Source of the DNA: a virus
Virus record (IMG/VR): IMGVR_UViG_3300037450_000082
Coordinates: 1-27,519 of that record
Direction: 5' to 3' (one strand)
DNA length: 27,519 bases
Positions 4,811 through 12,561 of the stretch are shown here, piece after piece. The stretch's first letter is position 1. Each line of letters begins with the position of its first letter. Below the pieces are notes generated by a model, which was given only the letters and a program-made list of their open reading frames with translations, was not told the origin of the DNA and ran no database searches. The position numbers were made by a program, and so were the translations under genes.

Positions 4811-5175
4811 GGCTCGTGGTGCCTCGCCGGGGGCCTGGGTTTCTCGAGTTCGCCGCCCGGGGCGGCGCCCGCCTTGACGGCGAGTTCGTTTAGGATCCTC
4901 CGGTTTACAGCGTCGTTCACGAGGTCGGCCTCCGCCTTGCGGGAGAGATAATCGACGTCGTCCTCGATCCGCTCGACCTTCTCCGCGAGCTGCGCGACCT
5001 CGGACGCGTCCGCCTTCGCCGCAATATCGCCGGCAAGCGAGGTCCAGACGACGCCGCAAAGGATGCTAACGAGAACGAACGCGCCGACGGCGGCCCATTG
5101 CGGGATCGTCTTTCCGCTATTCGCGGCCTTGAGGCCCGCGCGAATCTCGTCGTCGGTGAGGGTTGGGTCAGACAT
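4807..5175 (-). CDS. single-span membrane protein with coiled coil, lysis-associated
   Basis: One hundred and twenty-two residues, ATG start. Residues 1-25 are cytosolic and polar, residues about 27-48 (WAAVGAFVLVSILCGVVWTSLA) are one membrane span, and residues 50-95 form an acidic/basic heptad-like helix (ASEVAQLAEKVERIEDDVDYLSRKAEADLV). The C-terminal end is Pro-rich. This is the layout of XhlA-like holin partners and of i-spanin-like proteins. It sits directly before the muramidase with a GTGA overlap. It may be a holin accessory, or a second spanin-like subunit; I cannot separate the two. Confidence 0.5.
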   Translation of the reverse strand: MSDPTLTDDEIRAGLKAANSGKTIPQWAAVGAFVLVSILCGVVWTSLAGDIAAKADASEVAQLAEKVERIEDDVDYLSRKAEADLVNDAVNRRILNELAVKAGAAPGGELEKPRPPARHHEP

Positions 5176-5187
5176 CTTCAGAGCCCC

Positions 5188-6111
5188 CTAGCTACAACAC
5201 GAATCAGTGAGGTCCGCGCATTCCGCGCACGTTCCTAGACCTAGACCCGTGCAGCACGGCCACGGTTGGCCCGAGCTAGTGCAAGCGTCGCTACCATAAT
5301 TACTCTCGCGCGTCGCGCCGGTCGCGTCGCCGTAATAACCGCACAGGACGATCTCCTCGATCTCGACTCGCGTCAGAACTTCATCGCGATACCAGCACTC
5401 ATGCGAAAGCCCGTTGTAATCCCCGCCCTTTGACTCGTTGGCCCCGATCACGAAATCGTCGGCGTTGCCGGTTGGATCGTTGCCTGAATCGCAACCCGCG
5501 TTGCAGGCGTCGCCGCCGTTGATATAGGCCTTGATTGTCTGAGTGCTACTACCGTCATAAGTCACCGCCCAGTGATACCACGAAGTAGAGCCACCAAATA
5601 TCGGAGTTTGCTCGATGCCGTCGTTAACCTCGGCGTGAAATGCGCCCGTCGCAAGCGTCTTGAACTCGTAGTTATCTTTGTCGTCCTTACTCATTACCAT
5701 GTCGTTAGCGATATTATCGGGGTTGATCCAGCAGCCCGCACTAAAATCGATCGCCTCGAACGCGTTCATCTCGCCGGAGCCGTCGCTCGCGTAGAAATAA
5801 TCATTGCTGTTTTGGTGATCTGCCCCTTGAGAGCCCGAGGCGCTACCAGCGGGGCCGCTCGCGTAGGCCCAGTTCCCCACCCACGTGAGGCTATCGTTAG
5901 ACGAGTCCGCGACACAATTGTCCGCTTGCGCCGTGCTCGACGAGCTATCGTCGAAAGTAACCCAGCACCCGAGCGCGGCGGTGTCCGAGCTGTAATCGTA
6001 ACCCGGCCCGGGCGGCGTCACGTCCGCGCGGCGAGGCCAAATCGGCGCGACCTGGAGGAGCGCGAGGAGCGCGAGCGCGAGCGTGAGACTACGGGACGTC
6101 TTGACAGTCAT
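5188..6111 (-). CDS. secreted LamG/jelly-roll-like protein with Cys-rich tail
   Basis: Three hundred and seven residues. Residues 5-22 (TSRSLTLALALLALLQVA) are a hydrophobic signal or anchor. Residues about 40-265 resemble the concanavalin/LamG-type sandwich found in phage adhesins: WVTFDDS, a GCWINPDN strand, SWYHWAVTYDGSSTQTIKAYINGG, and a late LSHECWYRDEVLTRVEIEEIVLCGYYG segment, the last typical of LamG_3 domains. The C-terminal 32 residues hold eight Cys, including CTSSGQPWPCCTGLGLGTC and a terminal CCS. It probably binds glycans. Whether it is a virion fibre component or an exported host-modifying protein is open. It overlaps the upstream gene by 23 bases. Confidence 0.65.
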   Translation of the reverse strand: MTVKTSRSLTLALALLALLQVAPIWPRRADVTPPGPGYDYSSDTAALGCWVTFDDSSSSTAQADNCVADSSNDSLTWVGNWAYASGPAGSASGSQGADHQNSNDYFYASDGSGEMNAFEAIDFSAGCWINPDNIANDMVMSKDDKDNYEFKTLATGAFHAEVNDGIEQTPIFGGSTSWYHWAVTYDGSSTQTIKAYINGGDACNAGCDSGNDPTGNADDFVIGANESKGGDYNGLSHECWYRDEVLTRVEIEEIVLCGYYGDATGATRESNYGSDACTSSGQPWPCCTGLGLGTCAECADLTDSCCS

Positions 6112-6499
6112 CGTCGCACGTCACGCCGGCGTCCGGAGGGTCGCACTCTTCGCCGAACTCCGTGTCCACGACGTCGTCCCCGCAAAAAGAGACGACCGCG
6201 TGAATGCCCCAAATTGAATCGAAGGTATCGAGCGCGTCGTCCACGTCGCTAGAAACCGTTGCTCTTGATTCGCGTCTAGTGACCTGTTTCTCGAAATCTC
6301 TCATTCCGCGCCGGAAGAACTCCGTCGCGCATTCGTTCGTGCTCCAGTTTGCAACGGTGACATTCAAGTGAACCCGGAGAATCTCGCACAGCTCGACGTT
6401 CCGCGTCGCGGCGGCGCTCGGAGCCCAGCAGTTATGTACGGCGGCCGACGCCGGCGGCGAACAGATCAAAAAGAGGATTAAAAACAAAGCCCGCATCAT
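6089..6499 (-). CDS. secreted small protein with Myxococcus-type Cys repeat
   Basis: One hundred and thirty-six residues, start ATG at 6499 overlapping the upstream TGA (ATGA); a second Met follows immediately. Residues 1-19 (MMRALFLILFLICSPPASA) are a textbook Sec signal with A-x-A cleavage. The middle is helical and charged. Near residue 105 the sequence reads CGDDVVDTEFGEECDPPDAG then VTCDDDC, closely matching the consensus of the Myxococcus cysteine-rich repeat (CGDGxxxxGEECDDGN...C...C). In cellular proteins that repeat occurs near the C-terminus of exported proteins. The N-terminal half also has two Cys near CWAP and CEI. Function unknown; an export or surface role is inferred. Confidence 0.65.
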   Translation of the reverse strand: MMRALFLILFLICSPPASAAVHNCWAPSAAATRNVELCEILRVHLNVTVANWSTNECATEFFRRGMRDFEKQVTRRESRATVSSDVDDALDTFDSIWGIHAVVSFCGDDVVDTEFGEECDPPDAGVTCDDDCQDVP

Positions 6500-8967
6500 T
6501 GCCTCACTATCTCGAAATTAATGCAAATGATATAATCATCGTCCGCCGTCGGCGTGTTGTCCACGTCGAAGCGGAGGACGTCGTACTGATCGAGCGTCGC
6601 CTCGGCTCCCGAAAGCCCGGTGTTCGTGTCGCCCGTCGTCGTATCCTCACACGTGACGGTTCCCGTTATGTCGGCCGGCGTCCCGTCGTCGTTCTCGAAC
6701 GAAAGATCCGCCTCGACTGTGCAGGTCCCGATGCAATGGCAGGCCGCGGACAAGAGCGTGACGGAGGAGTAAGCGGTCGGCATCCAAAACGGTTTATCTG
6801 TATCCGAATCCGAGAGCGCCTCTATCGTGTGACATTTCTGCATTCCCGGGACGAGGACCTGGACGTTAGGAGCGCCGCCGTCGTCCTCCCAGACTAGTTG
6901 AGAGGCGGAGATCCCGTTATCCGACGTGTCGATCGCGATCTCGCCGTCCGCGTCGACCGTCGGATTCGCCGCGTTCGGAACCTCGAGACTCGCGCCGCCG
7001 AAATCGTGAGCGCCCGTGTAGGTATCGCCGGTGGCGAGGGCGAGGTTCGCTGTATCGGCGATCCCGTGGACTGAGGTCGTAACGGCGGCATGAGTCGCGA
7101 CAATCGAATCGATTTCCGTCGAGGCATCGGTACAGGTAGCGCTGGCATCACCGCTCGCATCGACACCCTTCGCGTAGGAACCGGCGGCGCAATCAGCCCC
7201 GTCACCGTGACCCGCGACGTAGCTCGAGTGATTTGTTCCCGGATCGGCGGCCGGGGAGAAGATATCATGCCCGATGATCTCAACCGAATGATTCGCGACG
7301 CCGGAGACGACGGTCGAAATCCCAGTCCCGCCAGCGAATGTAATCAATTCCCCGTCGTCGACCTGTCGGATCGGACTCGCGTCGTCGTCGGTTATATCAA
7401 AAGACGAAAACGTTCCGCTCGGCGTTGCGATACAGCTCGGAGCGCCGGCCGCGTCGTATTCGACGATCCGGTTCGCCGCGCCGGTGCAGGCGATCAGCTC
7501 GTCGAGCCCGACCGTATCGTCGTCGAGCGCGCAGTCCTCGGCGCCCGCGCCGCACGCCCAGTCGCCGAAATCATCGGTCGCCATATCGGGATCGGTGACC
7601 GTCGTTAGGAGCGCGGACGTGTCTGTAATCCCGTGGACCGAGGTCGTTACGGCCGCGTGGGTCGTAATGTCGGCGTCCGACGCCCAGGTCGCGTCGTCGA
7701 TTCCGAGCACGTCGGCCGCGAGGTCGAAGTCCGCGGCCGCGGCCGACACGAGCCGGAGGTCGAAGCTACTCTTCGGCGTCGAGTGTGTGAGAGCCAGGGC
7801 GCCCTCCGGACTCGAGATCGTATTCGCCTCGCCGCCTCCGCCGGTCGGCGTGAGGATACAGGTCGGAGCGCCGGCCGCGTCGTATTCGACGATCCGGTTC
7901 GCCGCGCCGGTGCAGGCGATCAGCTCGTCGAGCCCGACCGTGTCGTCGTCGAGCGAGAGGCCGCCGCCGATCGTCCCGGTCACGTCGCCGGCGGCGACGG
8001 TCTCCGCCTGGACAAACGCCGTCGTCGCGGCGAGCGTCGAGTCGTCGTTAACGGACGGACTCGCGTCCGCGGTAAAACTCGCCGCCTCGAGGCCCATCGT
8101 AAAATCAAGCGTGTCGACGAGAGTTAGCGAGGAGAACTCGACCGTGTTCGTCGAGTGTGTAAGGCGGAGCCGCTCGACTCCGTCGAAAAAGAACTCGAAA
8201 TAATCCGCCGGCGTCCCCTCGACCGTGAGGCTCGAGTTCGAGTGTGCGATCGTCGTCTGAAAGGTAGAGAGCGAATCGCACACGTCGCAGGCATCGTTTA
8301 GGTCGGCGTCATAGTCGACCTTGAACATCATTCCAGTAACGAGCGTTGAACATTGCTTGACCTCGCGCGAGCTATCAGACTGGAAGCACAGATACTCGTC
8401 CGTGATCCCGCCGCCGCCGAACGGTTGCGTGACGACCTTCGAGAAATCCGTGATCCCGTGGACGTCCGACTCGTCGGACGCGTGCGTAGAGAGGTCCCCA
8501 TCGGACGCCCATTTCGCGTCATCGATCACGAGCAAGTCGAAGGCCGCGATATCAAAATCCGCGGCCGCGGCCGACACGAGCCGGAGGTCGACTCCGGCCT
8601 TCGGCGTCGAGTGCGTCAGAGCGAGGTCGCCCCCTGGGCTCGAGATCGTATTCGCCTCGCCGGCTCCGGCGAGCGGTTCGTCCAGGACCCAAGCGTCCGC
8701 CTCATCGCTCCAACGGCATACGTTTTCATCTGTACCGCCGCCCGTGTCGCCGGCGTTCCCGCACTCGGCGCTCGTGTCGCCGTCTATAACGACGATCCGG
8801 ACGCCGAGGAGTTCCGCCGAACACGTTCCGGCCTGGACCTCGGCGACGGTACAGGCGACCGGCGCGCGGATCCCGGGCGACGAGGGCGAGGACGTCACCG
8901 GCTGAGCGAGCGCCGGCGCGGCGATCACGAGGGCGGCGAGGGCGGCGAGCTGCGCGCGTAGGCTCAC
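6496..8967 (-). CDS. large fibre-like repetitive protein with N-terminal signal peptide
   Basis: Eight hundred and twenty-three residues, GTG start with AGGAGG. Residues 1-22 (MSLRAQLAALAALVIAAPALAQ) are a clear Sec signal peptide with ALA-Q cleavage, very unusual for a tail fibre. The body is Asp/Thr/Ala-rich and repetitive: two long modules containing GEANTISSP..LALTHSTPK..DLRLVSAAAADFD, then ASDxDxxTHA and VHGITD, plus two copies of a DDDTVGLDELIACTGAANR module. THAxxxxxVHGI motifs are common in phage fibre shafts. The C-terminal ~110 residues contain paired Cys (ACHCIGTC, VTCEDT, YIICINFE) and look like a beta-rich head domain. A receptor-binding fibre or exported adhesin are the alternatives. 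Confidence 0.65.
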   Translation of the reverse strand: MSLRAQLAALAALVIAAPALAQPVTSSPSSPGIRAPVACTVAEVQAGTCSAELLGVRIVVIDGDTSAECGNAGDTGGGTDENVCRWSDEADAWVLDEPLAGAGEANTISSPGGDLALTHSTPKAGVDLRLVSAAAADFDIAAFDLLVIDDAKWASDGDLSTHASDESDVHGITDFSKVVTQPFGGGGITDEYLCFQSDSSREVKQCSTLVTGMMFKVDYDADLNDACDVCDSLSTFQTTIAHSNSSLTVEGTPADYFEFFFDGVERLRLTHSTNTVEFSSLTLVDTLDFTMGLEAASFTADASPSVNDDSTLAATTAFVQAETVAAGDVTGTIGGGLSLDDDTVGLDELIACTGAANRIVEYDAAGAPTCILTPTGGGGEANTISSPEGALALTHSTPKSSFDLRLVSAAAADFDLAADVLGIDDATWASDADITTHAAVTTSVHGITDTSALLTTVTDPDMATDDFGDWACGAGAEDCALDDDTVGLDELIACTGAANRIVEYDAAGAPSCIATPSGTFSSFDITDDDASPIRQVDDGELITFAGGTGISTVVSGVANHSVEIIGHDIFSPAADPGTNHSSYVAGHGDGADCAAGSYAKGVDASGDASATCTDASTEIDSIVATHAAVTTSVHGIADTANLALATGDTYTGAHDFGGASLEVPNAANPTVDADGEIAIDTSDNGISASQLVWEDDGGAPNVQVLVPGMQKCHTIEALSDSDTDKPFWMPTAYSSVTLLSAACHCIGTCTVEADLSFENDDGTPADITGTVTCEDTTTGDTNTGLSGAEATLDQYDVLRFDVDNTPTADDDYIICINFEIVRQ
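7429..7529. repeat. 101-bp in-frame direct repeat, copy 1 (copy 2 at 7855-7955)
   Basis: By eye the 7429-7529 and 7855-7955 segments differ at two positions only. They are 426 bases (142 codons) apart and encode the repeated DDDTVGLDELIACTGAANRIVEYDAAGAP part of the fibre-like protein. Near-identity at the DNA level implies recent duplication or gene conversion. Confidence 0.75.
7728..7835. repeat. ~108-bp diverged in-frame direct repeat, copy 1 (copy 2 at 8556-8663)
   Basis: These two segments, 828 bases (276 codons) apart, share CGCGGCCGCGGCCGACACGA and CTCGAGATCGTATTCGCCTC blocks with differences between them. They encode the GEANTISSP...LVSAAAADFD module. This pair is more diverged than the 101-bp pair, suggesting an older duplication. 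Confidence 0.7.
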
Positions 8968-8978
8968 GTTCGGACCTC

Positions 8979-9320
8979 CTAGACGCGACGGCGCGCGGCG
9001 ACCCAGAGACCGATCACACCCTGGGGATAGGTCACCTCGACCCGTCGAAACGTGCTGTTATAGCGGGAGATCGAGAACCGCCCGAACGTGATCCGCTTCC
9101 CGGCGCCGACCGTTGCGAGCTGGGAGGTGTGGACGTTGAGGTCGCCGTAAGGGCACGCCCTTTGCTCGGTCACGTGGACCTCGAGGTCCGCGCCGCTCTG
9201 GTTGTAGGCGTTCAGGATCGCGTCGCCGCGCGTGTTATCGAACTCGTCGCCGCCGGCCTCCGCCGCGACCTCGTTCCCCTCGAGCGGGTCGGAGGCCTCG
9301 AGGAGGACTAGGATCGCCAT
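8979..9320 (-). CDS. small tail-region protein, unknown
   Basis: One hundred and thirteen residues; its ATG overlaps the stop of the upstream fibre gene by one base (TAATG). The sequence is beta-rich: an N-terminal strand (AILVLLEA), then short strands through DLEVHVTEQ and DLNVHTSQLATVGAGKRITFG, ending in RRVEVTYPQGVIGLWVAARRR. It has the look of a small beta-sandwich or beta-barrel subunit of a fibre or its cap. No family recognised. Being between two fibre-like genes suggests a virion role or a fibre-assembly function. Confidence 0.55.
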   Translation of the reverse strand: MAILVLLEASDPLEGNEVAAEAGGDEFDNTRGDAILNAYNQSGADLEVHVTEQRACPYGDLNVHTSQLATVGAGKRITFGRFSISRYNSTFRRVEVTYPQGVIGLWVAARRRV

Positions 9321-10312
9321 TAAGCGACCTCCGGCGCGTAGTCGTCAACCCACCCGAGGACCTCGATAATTTGAACGCCGTTCGCCGTCTTGTACTTGAT
9401 CCTCGAGGCGACCGTCTGATCGTCGTTCGGGACGAGCCCGGTGTCGTCGCCGTAGTGGACGTCGCCGCCGCCGCCGCCGCCGCAATGGAGGATCGCGTCG
9501 GAGTCGGCGTTCCCGTCTCCGGGCGCGATCCAAATCTCCTCGGAGCCGTTCGTCGTCTCGCATTCCGCGTGCAGGTAAAACGCCGACGCCGTCCGCGGCG
9601 CGTTGATCGTTAGCGCCGTGTAGGCGGCGTTATTCGGCGCCTCCGTGAAACTTGAATCACGATCGAACAGGACGATCAGGCCGCCGCGGCACGCGTTGAA
9701 GTTGGCGACGTCCTCGCCGGCATCATTCCAGAACGAGCCGACACACCTCCACGTCGTATTCGTCGGATGGTATCCGACCTTATCTGCCGAGCCGCGAGGC
9801 TCCGGCCCGGTCGCGGAAAGGTGCTGGACGAGCGTCCCGGACGAGTTCTCGAGATACAGATAGTAGGGTGTGTCGGTTGCCTCGCTCCCCGTGTCGAGGT
9901 CGGAGCCGCCGACGCCGGAGTCGCCCAGCTCCCACACGATATTCGCAGACTGGGAGAGGACGACATTATCGATCTCGACCGTAATCAGGCCGCCGAGTCC
10001 GGGCGTGAATCGAACTTGATTGACCGCGACCCACTCGAAATTCGCGCGGAGGAGCCCAGTCGCCGCCGTCCCGAGGATCGCGTTCATCGCGTCGATTAGA
10101 TCACTATCTCCGCCCGGCCCTTTCGTCCCGGTGATTCCGCCGGCGACGAGGACGGCCTCGAGGTTCGCCTGGATATCGTTCAGCCAGTCGGCTTCGATCA
10201 CGGTCGCCGGGACTCCGCCTCCCGGGTCGCCGTTGTGCCACCACTTTTCGGTCCCGGCGGCGGTGATCGTCGGACGAACCGCGTTCGCCGTGTCGTTATC
10301 GATTCGGATCAC
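9320..10312 (-). CDS. tail fibre protein
   Basis: Three hundred and thirty residues, GTG start with AGGAGG. The N-terminal ~70 residues include GGGVPATVIEADWLNDIQANLEAVL, matching the DPATxVEADWLNxxQEE-type attachment motif common to phage tail fibre N-termini. The remainder is Gly/Asn/Asp/Thr-rich with beta character. Near residue 285 is a run of six Gly encoded by a GCC/GGC triplet repeat (around 9464-9483). The position directly after the gp48-type baseplate gene is where Mu-like phages place the fibre gene. It should attach to the baseplate and take part in host recognition. No chaperone of the Mu U type is evident nearby. Confidence 0.7.
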   Translation of the reverse strand: MIRIDNDTANAVRPTITAAGTEKWWHNGDPGGGVPATVIEADWLNDIQANLEAVLVAGGITGTKGPGGDSDLIDAMNAILGTAATGLLRANFEWVAVNQVRFTPGLGGLITVEIDNVVLSQSANIVWELGDSGVGGSDLDTGSEATDTPYYLYLENSSGTLVQHLSATGPEPRGSADKVGYHPTNTTWRCVGSFWNDAGEDVANFNACRGGLIVLFDRDSSFTEAPNNAAYTALTINAPRTASAFYLHAECETTNGSEEIWIAPGDGNADSDAILHCGGGGGGDVHYGDDTGLVPNDDQTVASRIKYKTANGVQIIEVLGWVDDYAPEVA

Positions 10313-10321
10313 GGGAGCCTC

Positions 10322-10906
10322 CTACGTATAGGAAAAGATCAGGAAAACGTGGGCTTGTTGCATCCCCTGAATCGTGCACTCGAGGAGTTCGTTTCCCCAC
10401 CACCTGAGCGGATCGCCGGCGACGGCCTCGCCCGCTTTCGCCTCGAATATCGTCGTTTCCGGCGCGTTGACCTGGAGGACGAACCACCACTCCCAGCCGT
10501 TGATCGGGAGGCCGCACGGATCGCCGCAGCGTAGCGGCGTGAACTCGTCGACGGTGATCGTATATCCGATCGCGAGCGCCGCGGCTTCGTAATCTTCGAG
10601 GCGTTGGAGTCCGAAGTCCGTCAATTTTCGGACGAGTACGTCGCGGCGCGCCTCGAGGGTTCCGGCGGCGCCGGAACATTCGTCGGGGAGGCCGGCGTCG
10701 TTCTCCCATTCGACGATCAGCTCCTCCGTCGTGTCCGCGTAGGCCTCGACGTCGAGGAGCGAGAGCCCGCGGCCGTGGACGCGCGCGAGTTCGTCGGCCC
10801 AGGCATAGAGGAGCTGGGAGAGGTTCGTCCCGATCTCCGTCGCCCAGGCCCGCCCAGGCGGGAGGAGTCGGAGGAGTTGATCGCGATAGTCCTCGGCTAG
10901 AGCCAC
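10322..10906 (-). CDS. baseplate protein, Mu gp48-like (DUF2313)
   Basis: One hundred and ninety-four residues, GTG start overlapping the upstream stop by 10 bases. The N-terminal part (YRDQLLRLLPPGRAWATEIGTNLSQLLYAWADELARV) is characteristic of the YmfQ/gp48 family, in which LLPxGxAW is highly conserved. The central part has paired Cys (LRCGDPCGLPI), and the C-terminus is aromatic and beta-like. In Mu this protein connects the baseplate wedge to the fibre. Its position after gp47-like baseplate J and before the fibre gene matches Mu order exactly. Confidence 0.85.
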   Translation of the reverse strand: MALAEDYRDQLLRLLPPGRAWATEIGTNLSQLLYAWADELARVHGRGLSLLDVEAYADTTEELIVEWENDAGLPDECSGAAGTLEARRDVLVRKLTDFGLQRLEDYEAAALAIGYTITVDEFTPLRCGDPCGLPINGWEWWFVLQVNAPETTIFEAKAGEAVAGDPLRWWGNELLECTIQGMQQAHVFLIFSYT

Positions 10907-11982
10907 GTGATCGACCCAAGCGTCCGGATTTGATTCGTCGTCGATGTGACGTCAGCGGACGGGACGCTGACCGTATTATCCGTTTCGCCGGCGGCCGCGG
11001 AGACCGCCTCGCGGATCTGAGAGAGATAGATCGTCCCGCCCGGCGTCCCCTCGCGGAGGTGGAGGTCCTCGAGTTCGGCCTGGACGGCGGCGCGGATCTC
11101 CGCGGTATCCGGCGTGATCGCGATCGAGTAGGCCTGAGCGAGCGCCGTCGGCGCGACGACGAATAGCTCGACCGTTGCGGGCTTCCCGACCGTCCGCCCG
11201 GTCTCCGGGTCGACGTGTTCGAGGAGGTAGGCCTCGACGGCGGCGACGTCGGCGGAGTCCGGGATCAGGCCGTCCGGATCGTCGTCACGAACGAATGTTA
11301 CGGAGACCGTCCCGAAACCGAGCGCGCGTTCCGTCGCCCAGGCGCGCGTAACGCCCGGGACCTCGAGCGCCCAGGCCTCATAGTCGTTAGTGTGACCGCC
11401 TCGAGGCGGCGTCCGGATCCGGCGGAGCGTCCGCGCGCGGAGCGCCGCGTCGCTCTCGTCGTCGGCGCCGTCGGCCATTCCGCCGGCGGAGACGGTCCCG
11501 GTCGCATCGACGCCGGCGATCGGAGACGAGAACGTGAGGACGGTTCCCGCGTCGGCGTTGCCGTCCTCGCCCGCCTCGACCGCGGTCCCGGCGACGGTGA
11601 TCGTTCCGCCGGAGATCACGCCCTCCTCCGTCGTCACATACTCGACGGCGTCGCCGCGGAGTAACTCCGTCCCGATCGGGATCACAATCGCGTCGCCACC
11701 GGTGATCGTAATCCCGCCGACCGCGAACTGGGCCGGCGTCCGATCCGTTCCCCAGAAGGCGGAGTGCCGCGTGAGGTGTTCGGAGTCGGCGCTATCGACG
11801 AATAGCTGGCGGGAGAGGTAGTCGAGGAACCCGTAGAGGCCGTGAACGGCGCCGGCGGATACCTGGGCGAGGACCCCCAGGACGGAGCGCCGGAGGAGCG
11901 CGTCCGCGCCCGGGAGGCGCGCCGATAGGTCGGCCTTCGCGCGTTGGATCAATTCCGTAAGCGTAGGCCGCGCGAACGCCAT
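10897..11982 (-). CDS. baseplate J-like protein, Mu gp47-like
   Basis: Three hundred and sixty-one residues from the ATG at 11982, chosen because GGGAGG lies just upstream and the sequence MAFARPTLTELIQRAKADLSARLPG is the usual start of the family; a longer frame to 12102 overlaps the gp46-like gene. It contains the family pattern LLRRSVLGVLAQVSAGAVHGLYGFLDYLSRQLFVDSAD and ALRARTLRRIRTPPRGGHTNDYEAWALEVPGVTRAWA, both highly conserved in baseplate J proteins. It forms the wedge of the contractile-tail baseplate with the gp46- and gp48-like neighbours. Confidence 0.9.
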   Translation of the reverse strand: MAFARPTLTELIQRAKADLSARLPGADALLRRSVLGVLAQVSAGAVHGLYGFLDYLSRQLFVDSADSEHLTRHSAFWGTDRTPAQFAVGGITITGGDAIVIPIGTELLRGDAVEYVTTEEGVISGGTITVAGTAVEAGEDGNADAGTVLTFSSPIAGVDATGTVSAGGMADGADDESDAALRARTLRRIRTPPRGGHTNDYEAWALEVPGVTRAWATERALGFGTVSVTFVRDDDPDGLIPDSADVAAVEAYLLEHVDPETGRTVGKPATVELFVVAPTALAQAYSIAITPDTAEIRAAVQAELEDLHLREGTPGGTIYLSQIREAVSAAAGETDNTVSVPSADVTSTTNQIRTLGSITWL

Positions 11983-11983
11983 A

Positions 11984-12433
11984 TCAGACCGCCTCCCAGA
12001 CGTAGCTAAATCGGAAATCAATCCTCGTTCCGCGCGGCTCGTAAATTTCGACCTGGAGGGCGGCGAGGTCGTCGTCGAGGATCTCGCCGACGGCGTCGAC
12101 ACGAGTCGCGATCCCGTCCTCGACGAGCCACGCCAGCGCGTCGCGCGCGCGCTCCTCGAGCTGCGCGCGGGTCCGTTCGATATTCAGCTCCCGGTCGAGG
12201 AGCCAGAGAAGCGACCCGGTTTGATCGCCGGCGAGCTGCGCGAACGAGTCCCCCCAGAAACCACGGCGATCCGTCGACTCCGCCGGGAGCCGAACGTCTC
12301 GAGGCGCGCGAGCGTCAGAGAACAGCGAAACGACGACGGCCGTTAGGAGGCCGTCGTCGGCCTGGAGATCCGCGGCCTCGAGGGCGAGGTCGTAGGTTCC
12401 GTCCGTCGAATCGAACACGAGCGCGGCGTCCAT
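11984..12433 (-). CDS. baseplate wedge protein, Mu gp46-like
   Basis: One hundred and forty-nine residues, ATG start. Contains DRRGFWGDSFAQLAGDQTGSLLWLLDRE, the region most conserved in the gp46/W family (RRGWWGD...GSrLWLL), then an acidic/helical part and a C-terminal strand (IDFRFSYVWEAV). Homologous to the T4 gp25/P2 W group with lysozyme-like fold but no catalytic role. It lies directly upstream of gp47 with a gap of one base. Confidence 0.85.
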   Translation of the reverse strand: MDAALVFDSTDGTYDLALEAADLQADDGLLTAVVVSLFSDARAPRDVRLPAESTDRRGFWGDSFAQLAGDQTGSLLWLLDRELNIERTRAQLEERARDALAWLVEDGIATRVDAVGEILDDDLAALQVEIYEPRGTRIDFRFSYVWEAV

Positions 12434-12561
12434 CCCAGGCGGTCCCCTTTCTCTGGATCACTAGGTCCTAGCGGTCGGACCTCCTCGAGAACTCTCGACC
12501 TGGGCGATCCTCGAGCGCCTCTTTTCTGGGCACTCCAAGCGAAACCCGCGCAGCTCGCGAT
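12434..12561. other. 128-base gap between gp45- and gp46-like genes
   Basis: The only sizeable spacer in the tail operon. It has the odd palindrome CTAGGTCCTAG (12461-12471), which with its next bases shares AGGTCCTAGCG with the 3' arm of the inverted repeat at 3006-3066. A 21-codon open frame on the minus strand (stop at 12468) lacks a good ribosome site. I see no terminator or promoter that I can defend. Confidence 0.35.

Noticed and set aside
9464-9483. GCC/GGC triplet repeat in the tail fibre gene as a phase-variation switch
   Set aside because: A triplet repeat changes only the number of Gly residues and keeps the frame, so it cannot switch the gene on and off.
12468-12533. Short minus-strand frame ending PRKEALEDRPGREFSRRSDR
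   Set aside because: About 21 codons with a GTG start overlapping the only GGAG motif, so spacing is wrong; no sign of coupling.
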